Of a stretch of 18,699 nt of DNA, positions 7,774-14,351 are shown in pieces; position 1 is the stretch's first letter, and each line of letters starts with the position of its first letter. The DNA lies in assembly GCA_964579415.1 (NCBI GenBank), contig CAZOGW010000057.1, forward strand, positions 1 through 18,699. The letters run 5' to 3'. The notes beneath the pieces are model-generated. The model saw nothing but the letters and a program-made list of their open reading frames with translations. It made no database searches and had not been told where the DNA came from. Made by a program: the position numbers and the translations under genes. The DNA is from CAZOGW01 sp964579415 (GTDB lineage Bacteria; Actinomycetota; Acidimicrobiia; Spongiisociales; UBA5794).

Positions 7774-7788
7774 TGAGCGGACCCTGAG
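7770..7788 (+). promoter_or_regulatory. Direct repeat ACCCTGAG with 11-bp period
   Basis: ACCCTGAG occurs at 7770-7777 and again at 7781-7788, so the start-to-start distance is 11 bp, one helical turn. Two identical half-sites on one DNA face are what tandem binding by a NarL/LuxR-family response regulator dimer would need. The first copy overlaps the right arm of the GGGTAATACCC palindrome. Confidence 0.4.
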
Positions 7789-7837
7789 GAGTGACGATCA
7801 GCCCAGGGACATCCCCGGTTGTGGAGCCGGAGGCCCC

Positions 7838-9085
7838 GTGACAACATCGCCGGACAAGATGACCACAGCACCCACCCCGGCACAGGACGGTCAGGGGGCG
7901 GCGGCCCGCGATCTCGTGGACCGCTTCCGCCACTGGCTGGTGCGTAGCTCAGACGACCGCATCGCCACCGGCCTTGCCGGGGGGCTGGCGGCCCGGCTCG
8001 GCATCCCCACCCCCTACGTGCGGGCCGCCTTCGTCACGCTCACCGCGACCGGCGGCGTCGGCGTCGTCGCCTACCTCGCCGGGTCGCTCCTCGCCACCGG
8101 GCCGGAGCCCACCCGCGACGTGCCCCGGCCCATCGTCGCCCGGCAGGCGATCGGCCTCTCCGCCATGTTCGTGGCCGTCGTCATCGCACTGCGCGGCATG
8201 GGCCTGTGGCTGGGGGACGTCACCGTGTGGGGCACCCTCAGCGTCGCCTTCGGCGCCGCCGCGGTGTGGGACCGGAGGGACGCTACCGGCGCCACCGGCG
8301 CCTCCAGCGCCGACGGCGGGTCGGGCCGGGTGCGCGCCCTGCTCGGCGCCATCCTCATGGTGGGCGGCATCGCCCTGTTCTCGGGGACCCTCGACGCCAT
8401 CCGCGACCTGGGCCCGGTGCTGGTCGCCGTCGGGATCACCCTGGTGGGCTCGGTGCTGCTCTTCGGGCCGTGGATGGTCCGCCTCGCCGGCGACCTCTCC
8501 TCGGAACGCCGAGAGCGCATCGAGTCCGAGGCGCGGGCGGAGATGGCGGCCCACCTCCACGACTCGGTCCTGCAGACGCTGGCGCTCATCCAGCGCAGCG
8601 ACGATCCCAAGAAGATGATCACCCTGGCCCGGCGCCAGGAGCGGGACCTGCGTAGCTGGCTGTACGCCCCGCCCACCGCCGCCGACGCGGTTCCCCTCTC
8701 CAAGGCGCTGGAGGAGGCGGCCACCCGCGTCGAGGAAGCCCACGACGTCCCCGTCGACGTGGTGGTGGTCAACGACGTGGGCGCCGACGACCGCATCGGC
8801 GCCGTGGTCAAGGCCGCCACCGAGGCGATGCACAACGCCGCCCGCCACTCCGGAGCCGGCAAGGTGTCGGTCTACGCCGAGGTGCAGGGCGGGACCTTGG
8901 AGGTGTTCGTGTCCGACCACGGTGCCGGCTTCGATCCCGAGGCCGTCCCTGACGATCGCCGCGGGGTGCGAGACTCCATCGTGGGGCGTATGTCCCGCCA
9001 CGGAGGCAGCGCCGAGATCCGCAGCGAGCCCGGGGAAGGCACCGAGGTGTACCTGGAGATGCCACTGGAAGGGGTGCAGCCGTGA
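7838..9085 (+). CDS. PspC-domain sensor histidine kinase
   Basis: This 415-residue membrane sensor kinase belongs to the HisKA_3 (NarX/LiaS/DesK) type. Residues about 30-90 form a PspC domain (DDRIATGLAGGLAARLGI followed by a helix), then come about four more transmembrane segments up to residue 220. The dimerisation helix carries AHLHDSVLQTLALI with the probable phospho-acceptor His241 next to Asp242. The ATPase domain shows the N box EAMHNAARHSGA (E329, N333) and the G box DHGAGFD (D360-D366), and ends in GEGTEVYLEMPL. The GTG at 7838 has GGAGG four bases upstream; an ATG at 7859 is less well placed. The TGA overlaps the GTG of the regulator gene by four bases (GTGA), a classic coupled pair. 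Probably it senses membrane or wall stress. Confidence 0.93.
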   Translation: MTTSPDKMTTAPTPAQDGQGAAARDLVDRFRHWLVRSSDDRIATGLAGGLAARLGIPTPYVRAAFVTLTATGGVGVVAYLAGSLLATGPEPTRDVPRPIVARQAIGLSAMFVAVVIALRGMGLWLGDVTVWGTLSVAFGAAAVWDRRDATGATGASSADGGSGRVRALLGAILMVGGIALFSGTLDAIRDLGPVLVAVGITLVGSVLLFGPWMVRLAGDLSSERRERIESEARAEMAAHLHDSVLQTLALIQRSDDPKKMITLARRQERDLRSWLYAPPTAADAVPLSKALEEAATRVEEAHDVPVDVVVVNDVGADDRIGAVVKAATEAMHNAARHSGAGKVSVYAEVQGGTLEVFVSDHGAGFDPEAVPDDRRGVRDSIVGRMSRHGGSAEIRSEPGEGTEVYLEMPLEGVQP

Positions 9086-9729
9086 GCGGTCCGGTCCGTG
9101 TCTTCCTGGTCGACGACCACCGTATCTTCCTCACCGGTGTCCGTACCGAGTTGGAGACGTTCGACACCCTGGAGGTGGTGGGCGAGGCCGCCGACGTCGA
9201 CGACGCCATCGCCGCAATCCGTCGCCTCCAGCCCGACATCGTGCTCATCGACGTGCACATGCCCGGCGGTGGCGGCATCACGGTGATCCGCAACGTTGCC
9301 GAGACCCATGCCGACATCCGCTTCCTGGCGCTGTCGGTGTCGGACGCGCCCGACGACGTGATCGCCATGATCCGTGCCGGCGCCCGCGGCTACGTCACCA
9401 AGTCGATCGGCGGCGACGAACTGGTGGACGCCATCGTGCGCACCGCCGGCGGCGACGCCGTGTTCTCCCCCCGCCTCGCCGGTTTCGTGCTCGACGCCTT
9501 CGCCGGGGCGCTCCCCCGCCCCGACGATCCGGAGTTGGACCAGCTCACACCCCGCGAACGTGAGGTGCTGCGCCAGATCGCCCGCGGCTACACCTACAAG
9601 CAGGTGGCCCGCCGCCTCTCCATCTCGGTCAAGACGGTGGAGACCCACGTCTCGGCGGTGCTCCGCAAGCTGCAGCTCTCCAGCCGGCACGAGCTGGCGC
9701 GGTGGGCGACGGACAGACGGATCGTGTGA
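9082..9729 (+). CDS. LuxR/NarL-family response regulator
   Basis: This 215-residue cytoplasmic regulator is the partner of the preceding kinase. The receiver domain has the acidic pair D11-D12 (VDDH), the phospho-acceptor Asp57 in VLIDVHMPGGGG, and Lys107 in GYVTKSIGG. The C-terminal helix-turn-helix (about residues 150-210) reads LTPREREVLRQIARGYTYKQVA and then SISVKTVETHVSAVLRKLQL, the standard GerE/LuxR signature. Phosphorylation by the kinase would favour dimer binding to repeated half-sites. The repeats at 7763-7788 in front of the kinase gene are obvious candidates, which would mean autoregulation and control of the divergent pspC-like operon. No terminator is evident after the stop except a short GCAC/GTGC stem. 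Confidence 0.95.
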   Translation: MSGPVRVFLVDDHRIFLTGVRTELETFDTLEVVGEAADVDDAIAAIRRLQPDIVLIDVHMPGGGGITVIRNVAETHADIRFLALSVSDAPDDVIAMIRAGARGYVTKSIGGDELVDAIVRTAGGDAVFSPRLAGFVLDAFAGALPRPDDPELDQLTPREREVLRQIARGYTYKQVARRLSISVKTVETHVSAVLRKLQLSSRHELARWATDRRIV

Positions 9730-9734
9730 GCGAC

Positions 9735-9769
9735 GCACGTACTAAGTGCTACGTACTACGTACTACGTA
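9735..9769. repeat. Short stem plus three CTACGTA tandem repeats
   Basis: Directly after the regulator gene lies GCAC-GTACTAA-GTGC (9735-9749), a 4-bp stem, running into three perfect head-to-tail copies of the heptamer CTACGTA (9749-9769). The tract is AT-richer than its surroundings and lies 52 bases before the next likely start. Function is unknown; slippage, a protein site or promoter flanking sequence are possible. Confidence 0.6.
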
Positions 9770-9820
9770 TCGACCCCTGAATCGAGGAACCCTGATACGC
9801 CTCGGCTGCGTCGTAAGCGG

Positions 9821-10210
9821 GTGAGAACGATCACTGTTGCTGTTCTGCTGACGGTGCTGCTGGCGTCGTGTGGTGGTGGCGGGGCGTCGGACGGGACCGC
9901 CACGACCAGCACCACGGAGGCGCCGCCGCCCGACGTGTCCGGGCTGCAGTGTGACGCGGGCGGCGAAATTGCCGAAGTGGCCATCGACCACCTCATGGAC
10001 GCCGGAGTGGCCACTCCCGAGGAAGCACTCGACTTGTTCTTCGGTTCCGATGGCAGTATCGCCGAAGGCCTCGCCATCCACCCGGATGACGCGGTGATAA
10101 CGCCAGGCGACACTAGATTCGTCGACGGTGGGGGCCGGGTCGTTCTCTTGGTCCACATCGAAGGACTGCCCGGCGGGTGGGTGGTCAGCGGCTATTCCGT
10201 CTGTTCATAG
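9821..10210 (+). CDS. Small hypothetical lipoprotein
   Basis: This 129-residue predicted lipoprotein is not one I recognise. The GTG at 9821 gives MRTITVAVLLTVLLASC, a clean type II signal peptide with lipobox LASC (Cys17). A reading from 9746 would begin inside the heptamer repeats and add 25 charged residues ahead of the signal. A glycine run and a Thr/Ser/Pro stalk (TATTSTTEAPPP) follow. The mature part of about 90 residues has Cys residues near each end (GLQCDAGG and the terminal YSVCS), which could form a disulfide. The segment LMDAGVATPEEALDLFF looks helical. No strong ribosome site is visible. It sits 11 bases before the META-domain lipoprotein and may be cotranscribed with it. Confidence 0.7.
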   Translation: MRTITVAVLLTVLLASCGGGGASDGTATTSTTEAPPPDVSGLQCDAGGEIAEVAIDHLMDAGVATPEEALDLFFGSDGSIAEGLAIHPDDAVITPGDTRFVDGGGRVVLLVHIEGLPGGWVVSGYSVCS

Positions 10211-10221
10211 GAGCAATGTCC

Positions 10222-10665
10222 ATGTCGATCCCGAGAGCCATCTACATCCTTGTCCTCGCCCTCCTGGCGCTGATCGCCTGCAGCGGGGACGAGACCTCCG
10301 AGGACGAGACCGGCGGGCCTAGCCCCACCGGCGACTGGACGCTGGTGGAAGGCACCTTCGAGGGTGCGGAGATCCCTGTCGTCGCCGGCGCCGACGTGAC
10401 GCTCACCATCGACCCCGCCGAGGGGACCCTGGGCGGCACGTCCGCCTGCAACCAGTACTTCACCTCGGGCACCATCGCCGACGGCGTCGTCACCGTCGAC
10501 GAAGCCATCGGGTCCACCATGATGATGTGCGCCGACCCGGCCGTCATGGAGAGCGAGCAGCGTTACCTGGCGGCTCTGCCCACCGTCACCACCGCCGAGA
10601 TGGACGGCGACAACCTGGTGCTCACCGGCCCCGACGCCCGGCTGGAGTTCAGCCCGGCCGGATAG
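10222..10665 (+). CDS. META (HslJ-like) domain lipoprotein
   Basis: This 147-residue lipoprotein carries one META domain. The ATG at 10222 lies eight bases after GGAG (10210-10213); an ATG at 10216 is only two bases away and less likely. The signal peptide ends in LIAC (lipobox Cys). The domain begins with GDWTLVEG, continues through VTLTID, GTLGGTSACNQYFTSG and EAIGSTMMMCADPAVMESEQRYLAAL, and ends with NLVLTGPDARLEF, a textbook META pattern. The two central Cys (SACNQ and MMCAD) are typical of the family. HslJ-type proteins are linked to novobiocin resistance and heat in E. coli and to secreted antigens elsewhere, but the biochemical role is not established. Location is the outer face of the membrane. 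Confidence 0.87.
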   Translation: MSIPRAIYILVLALLALIACSGDETSEDETGGPSPTGDWTLVEGTFEGAEIPVVAGADVTLTIDPAEGTLGGTSACNQYFTSGTIADGVVTVDEAIGSTMMMCADPAVMESEQRYLAALPTVTTAEMDGDNLVLTGPDARLEFSPAG

Positions 10666-10668
10666 CAG

Positions 10669-10674
10669 TAGCCT
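10669..10674 (+). promoter_or_regulatory. Candidate leaderless -10 box (TAGCCT) of the kbl operon
   Basis: TAGCCT ends seven bases before the ATG of kbl, with no Shine-Dalgarno between. The geometry matches the TAGAGT box in front of the gene at 2245. The spacing to the preceding stop is only 16 bases, so readthrough from the lipoprotein genes is also possible. Confidence 0.45.
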
Positions 10675-10681
10675 CGGCCCC

Positions 10682-11872
10682 ATGCGTAGCGACTTCCTCG
10701 CAGGCCTGGCGGAGCAGACCGAGCAACTCCGCCACGAAGGCCTCTACAAGGCGGAGCGGGTCATCGCCGGCCAGCAGGACGCGGTCATCCTGCTCGAGGA
10801 CGGCTCTGAGGTGGTGAACCTGTGCGCCAACAACTACCTGGGCCTCGCCAACGACCCCGAGCTCATCGAGACCGCCGCCGAAGCGGTGAAGACGTACGGC
10901 TACGGGATGGCCTCGGTGCGGTTCATCTGCGGCACCCAGACGGTGCACAAGGAACTGGAGGCGGCGCTGAGCCGCTTCCTGCGCACCGAGGACACCATCT
11001 TGTACTCGTCGTGCTTCGACGCCAACGGCGGGCTCTTCGAGACACTGCTCGGCGAGGACGACGCCATCGTCTCCGACTCGCTCAATCACGCCTCGATCAT
11101 CGACGGCGTCCGCCTCTCCAAGGCACGGCGCTTCCGCTACGCCAACAACGACATGGGCGACCTGGCCCGGCAACTCGAGGCCGCCAAGGGCGCACGGCAG
11201 ATCCTCGTCGCCACCGACGGTGTCTTCTCCATGGACGGCATCATCGCCGACCTGCCCTCCATCTGTGACCTGGCCGACGAGCACGAGGCGCTGGTGATGG
11301 TGGACGACTCGCACGCCGTGGGCTTCACCGGTGAGCACGGCGGCGGCACCCCCGACCTGTACGGCGTCACCGACCGGGTCGACATCGTCACCGGGACCCT
11401 GGGCAAGGCCCTGGGAGGCGCCTCCGGCGGGTACACCTCGGGCCGGGCCGAGATCGTCGCCTGGCTGCGCCAGCGCTCCCGGCCCTACCTGTTCTCCAAC
11501 ACCCTGGCGCCCGTCATCGCCGCCACCTCGGTCGCGGTCCTGGAACGGCTCGAGGCGTCACCCGAGCTGCGGGTGCGGCTCGCCGACAACTCCGCACGCT
11601 TCCGCGCCGCTATGGAGTCCGCCGGGTTCACCCTGGCCGGGGCCGGGCATCCCATCATCCCGGTGATGCTGGGCGATGCCGCACTGGCCACCGAGATGGC
11701 GGACCGGCTTCTGCAGCGGGGCATCTACGTGATCGGCTTCTCCTTCCCCGTGGTCCCCAGAGGCCAGGCACGCATCCGCACCCAGATGTCGGCGGCGCAC
11801 ACCACCGAGCACATCGACCGCGCCGTCGCCGCCTTCACCGAGGTAGGACGTGAACTGGGAGTGATCGGTTGA
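10682..11872 (+). CDS. kbl: Glycine C-acetyltransferase (2-amino-3-ketobutyrate CoA ligase)
   Basis: This 396-residue PLP enzyme of the alpha-oxoamine synthase family cleaves 2-amino-3-ketobutyrate with CoA into glycine and acetyl-CoA, the second step of threonine catabolism. The length matches E. coli Kbl. NLCANNYLGLAND is the N-terminal family motif. YGYGMASVRFICGTQTVHKELE is highly conserved in Kbl. VMVDDSHAVGFTG provides Asp208 and His211, and TGTLGKALGGASGG carries the Schiff-base Lys242, two residues offset from E. coli numbering. Related 8-amino-7-oxononanoate synthases are possible in isolation, but the RFICGTQ motif and the overlapping tdh gene settle the call. The TGA stop shares its last base with the ATG of tdh. 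Confidence 0.96.
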   Translation: MRSDFLAGLAEQTEQLRHEGLYKAERVIAGQQDAVILLEDGSEVVNLCANNYLGLANDPELIETAAEAVKTYGYGMASVRFICGTQTVHKELEAALSRFLRTEDTILYSSCFDANGGLFETLLGEDDAIVSDSLNHASIIDGVRLSKARRFRYANNDMGDLARQLEAAKGARQILVATDGVFSMDGIIADLPSICDLADEHEALVMVDDSHAVGFTGEHGGGTPDLYGVTDRVDIVTGTLGKALGGASGGYTSGRAEIVAWLRQRSRPYLFSNTLAPVIAATSVAVLERLEASPELRVRLADNSARFRAAMESAGFTLAGAGHPIIPVMLGDAALATEMADRLLQRGIYVIGFSFPVVPRGQARIRTQMSAAHTTEHIDRAVAAFTEVGRELGVIG

Positions 11873-12906
11873 TGCGCGCGCTGGTGAAGTCCCGTCCCGA
11901 GCCCGGACTGTGGCTCGATGAACTCCCCGATCCCGAGATCGGCCCCAACGACGTCCTCATCCAGGTCCACCGCACCTCCATCTGCGGCACCGACCTGCAC
12001 ATCGTCGCCTGGGACCAATGGGCACAGGAGAACATCCCGGTCCCCATGGCCATCGGACACGAGTACATGGGCATCGTCGCCGCCGTCGGGTCCGAGGTCG
12101 ACGGCATCGCCATCGGCGCCCGGGTCTCCGGGGAAGGCCACATCGTCTGCGGGCGCTGCCGCAATTGCCAGGCAGGACGTCGCCACCTGTGCATCAACAC
12201 GGTCGGCGTCGGCGTCAACCGCCCCGGCGCCTTCGCCGAACTGGTGTCGATCCCCGGGTCCAACGTGCAGCCCATCCCCGACTCGGTCTCGGACGACATC
12301 GCCTGCATCCTCGACCCGCTGGGCAACGCCACCCACACCGCCCTCGCCTTCGACCTGGTGGGCGAAGACGTGCTCATCACCGGCGCCGGCCCCATCGGAC
12401 TGATGGCGGCCTCGATCGCCCGCCACGTCGGCGCCCGCCACATCGTCATCACCGACGTCAACGACTTCCGCCTCGCCATCGCCGGGCGCATGGGCGCCAA
12501 CCGGGTGGTCAACATCGACCGGGACCCGCTGGACACGGTGATGCAGCAACTGGGCATGCGGGAGGGATTCGACGTCGGGCTGGAGATGTCGGGGGTCCAG
12601 TCGGCGCTGCACGAGATGGTGCGCACCATGAACAACGGCGGCCAGATCGCCCTGCTCGGGATCCCGCCCGACCGCGACGCCCCCATCGACTGGAACGACA
12701 TCATCTTCAAGGGCCTCACTCTCCAGGGCATCTACGGGCGGCGCATGTTCGAGACCTGGTACAAGATGCTGGCGATGTTGCAGACCGGGCTCGACGTGTC
12801 ACCGGTGATCACCCATCACTTCCCGGCGGTGGAGTACCAGGAGGCCTTCGACGTGATGCGCAAGGGCGAGTGCGGCAAGGTGATCCTCGACTGGACCAGA
12901 TGGTGA
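11872..12906 (+). CDS. tdh: L-threonine 3-dehydrogenase
   Basis: This 344-residue zinc-dependent medium-chain dehydrogenase oxidises L-threonine to 2-amino-3-ketobutyrate with NAD, feeding Kbl. Catalytic zinc ligands are Cys38 (SICGTDLHI), His63 and Glu64 (GHEYMG). The structural zinc site has Cys93, Cys96, Cys99 and Cys107 in HIVCGRCRNCQAGRRHLC. These numbers coincide exactly with E. coli Tdh. ITGAGPIGLMAASIARHVGA is the NAD-binding Rossmann motif. The ATG at 11872 overlaps the kbl stop (TGATG). The end overlaps the next gene by seven bases, so all three genes are probably translated as one unit. The two enzymes together give glycine plus acetyl-CoA from threonine. Confidence 0.96.
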   Translation: MRALVKSRPEPGLWLDELPDPEIGPNDVLIQVHRTSICGTDLHIVAWDQWAQENIPVPMAIGHEYMGIVAAVGSEVDGIAIGARVSGEGHIVCGRCRNCQAGRRHLCINTVGVGVNRPGAFAELVSIPGSNVQPIPDSVSDDIACILDPLGNATHTALAFDLVGEDVLITGAGPIGLMAASIARHVGARHIVITDVNDFRLAIAGRMGANRVVNIDRDPLDTVMQQLGMREGFDVGLEMSGVQSALHEMVRTMNNGGQIALLGIPPDRDAPIDWNDIIFKGLTLQGIYGRRMFETWYKMLAMLQTGLDVSPVITHHFPAVEYQEAFDVMRKGECGKVILDWTRW

Positions 12907-14204
12907 GAGGGGCGGGACCGCTGTGGGCGGTCTCCGCCGTCATCCTCCTCACCGCATGCAGCCCGACAGGGCAACCGGTAGCCGTCGCCGCCGAGACCAC
13001 CACCACGTCGACGACGACGTCCACGACAACGACGACCACCACCACCACCACCACAACCACCACGACGTCGACCACCACCACCACGACGGTCCCGTCGCTG
13101 CCGCTGGCCGCCACCGTGGTCGACGCCGGCGGCAACCCCGTCCCCCGGGCCCGGATACGGTGGCAGGGCGGCTCGGTGGCCACCGGCCGGGACGGCACCG
13201 CTGCCGCCGAGGACGTGCCTGCCGGAACGGTCACGGTGAGACGCCACGGCTGGCTCCCCGTCAAGGTCCCCTTCGACGGGACCCCCATCGAGGTGACACT
13301 GGAGCCGCGCATCGTGCGCGCCGTCCGCGCCATACCCGAGGACGCCGGCGATCCTGATGCCTTCGCCGCCCTGCTCGACCTGGCCGACACCACCACCGTC
13401 AACGCCCTGGTCTTCGACACCAAAGACGAGACCGGAAACGTCCAGTACGAGACCGGGGTGGACAAGGCCCACCAGATGGGTGCGGTCCGGCCCCGTTACC
13501 GCCCCGAGGACGTCATCGCCGCCGCCAAGGAGCACGACCTGTACACCATCACCCGGGTGGTGACCTTCGAGGACGACGTGTGGGTGAGGCAGGACCCCGA
13601 TGCCAAGCTGGCCGGCATCTGGGTCGATCCCCGCGACGAGGCCAACTGGGAGTACCCGCTGGACCTGGCAGTCGAGGCGTGCGAGCTCGGCTTCGACGAG
13701 ATCCAGTTCGACTACGTCCGCTTCCCCGCCGGGCTCACCGCCGAGGCGGCACCCGACACCTCGGCCGAGGAGCGGGTCGAGGCCATCCGCAGCTTCCTCG
13801 TCGAAGGCCGGCGCCGCGTCAACCGGGCCGGCTGCGCCGCCTCGGCCGACATCTTCGCCATCGTCACCAACTCACCGGGCGACGAGGGCATCGGTCAGCG
13901 CCCCGAGGAGGTGTCCACCGCCGTCGACGTGGTCAGCCCCATGGTGTACCCCTCCCACTACTCGACGGGATGGCTCGGCTTCTCCGACCCCAACGACCAT
14001 CCGGGCCCGGTGACGGCCCATGCCCTCGACGGGGCCCTCCCCCGCATGGCGCCAGGGTCGCTGCTGCGACCCTGGCTACAGGCCTTCTACTACAACGACG
14101 AGGAGATCCTCGCCGCCATCGCCGAGGCGGAATCCCGCGGCCTGGGATGGATCCTGTGGAACGCCGCCGGTAACTACTCCCGCGGAGCCCTCCCCTCCGG
14201 CTGA
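12900..14204 (+). CDS. Lipoprotein with poly-Thr stalk and DUF4015-type glycoside hydrolase-like domain
   Basis: This 434-residue surface lipoprotein starts at the ATG at 12900, inside the end of tdh. The signal peptide ends in LTAC (lipidated Cys20). Residues 33-63 are 28 Thr and 3 Ser, a probable extended, possibly glycosylated stalk. Residues about 66-145 look like a carboxypeptidase-regulatory-type beta sandwich (VVDAGGNPVPRARI, then GRDGTAAAEDVPAGTVTV). From residue 150 on is a TIM-barrel-like domain of the DUF4015 family: NALVFDTKDETG, ITRVVTFED, GIWVDPRDEANW, EIQFDYVRFPAG, VSPMVYPSHYS and GWILWNAAGNYS. The family is annotated as a putative glycosyl hydrolase without proven substrate. 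The acidic residues in FDYVRFP are candidates for catalysis. Why it is coupled to threonine catabolism is not evident. Confidence 0.86.
   Translation: MVRGAGPLWAVSAVILLTACSPTGQPVAVAAETTTTSTTTSTTTTTTTTTTTTTTTSTTTTTTVPSLPLAATVVDAGGNPVPRARIRWQGGSVATGRDGTAAAEDVPAGTVTVRRHGWLPVKVPFDGTPIEVTLEPRIVRAVRAIPEDAGDPDAFAALLDLADTTTVNALVFDTKDETGNVQYETGVDKAHQMGAVRPRYRPEDVIAAAKEHDLYTITRVVTFEDDVWVRQDPDAKLAGIWVDPRDEANWEYPLDLAVEACELGFDEIQFDYVRFPAGLTAEAAPDTSAEERVEAIRSFLVEGRRRVNRAGCAASADIFAIVTNSPGDEGIGQRPEEVSTAVDVVSPMVYPSHYSTGWLGFSDPNDHPGPVTAHALDGALPRMAPGSLLRPWLQAFYYNDEEILAAIAEAESRGLGWILWNAAGNYSRGALPSG
12996..13088 (+). repeat. Low-complexity ACN-codon tract encoding poly-Thr
   Basis: Thirty-one consecutive codons are 28 Thr (ACC, ACG and a few ACA) with three Ser. 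The base pattern is an imperfect trinucleotide repeat, so length variation by slippage is plausible. It encodes the stalk between the lipid anchor and the folded domains of the DUF4015 lipoprotein. Confidence 0.9.
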
Positions 14205-14210
14205 GGCCGG
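14197..14210 (+). terminator. Short hairpin with the operon's stop codon in its loop
   Basis: CCGGC-TGAG-GCCGG is a perfect 5-bp GC stem whose loop contains the TGA of the DUF4015 lipoprotein gene. No T tract follows. It could contribute to termination or 3' end stability of the kbl operon but is short. Confidence 0.25.
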
Positions 14211-14258
14211 CCCGCCGAGAAATCCCAAGAATGTGGTGACTACGGCGATGCCCGCGGT

Positions 14259-14264
14259 TAGGGT
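14259..14264 (+). promoter_or_regulatory. Candidate -10 box (TAGGGT) of the first LVIVD gene
   Basis: TAGGGT is the best TANNNT box in the 147-base gap, and the same hexamer occurs before the second LVIVD gene. Transcription would start near 14271, giving a leader of about 80 bases. No -35 at good spacing is evident. Confidence 0.4.
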
Positions 14265-14270
14265 GCTGCC

Positions 14271-14301
14271 CGACGACACGGATCGGGGCTCCGCGTCGTC
14301 G
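14271..14301 (+). promoter_or_regulatory. 5' leader hairpin of the first LVIVD gene
   Basis: CGACGACACGGA pairs with TCCGCGTCGTCG (11 of 12 positions, one A-C mismatch) around a 7-base loop. The stem begins at the transcription start expected from the TAGGGT box. A stem at the extreme 5' end of an mRNA commonly stabilises it; that role here is inference. Confidence 0.45.
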
Positions 14302-14351
14302 CCGCGGTCGATGGAGGTCACGGCCGCATTCCCAACCGAGAGGGGAACAAC

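Noticed and set aside
12018..12899. Plus-strand frame running through tdh into the lipoprotein gene
   Set aside because: The part before 12900 is Arg/His/Pro-rich frame-shifted tdh sequence. The real protein starts at the ATG at 12900 with a lipoprotein signal peptide.
12996..13088. Trinucleotide-like tract as a CRISPR or satellite array
   Set aside because: It is in frame inside a gene, has no spacers, and encodes a Thr stalk.
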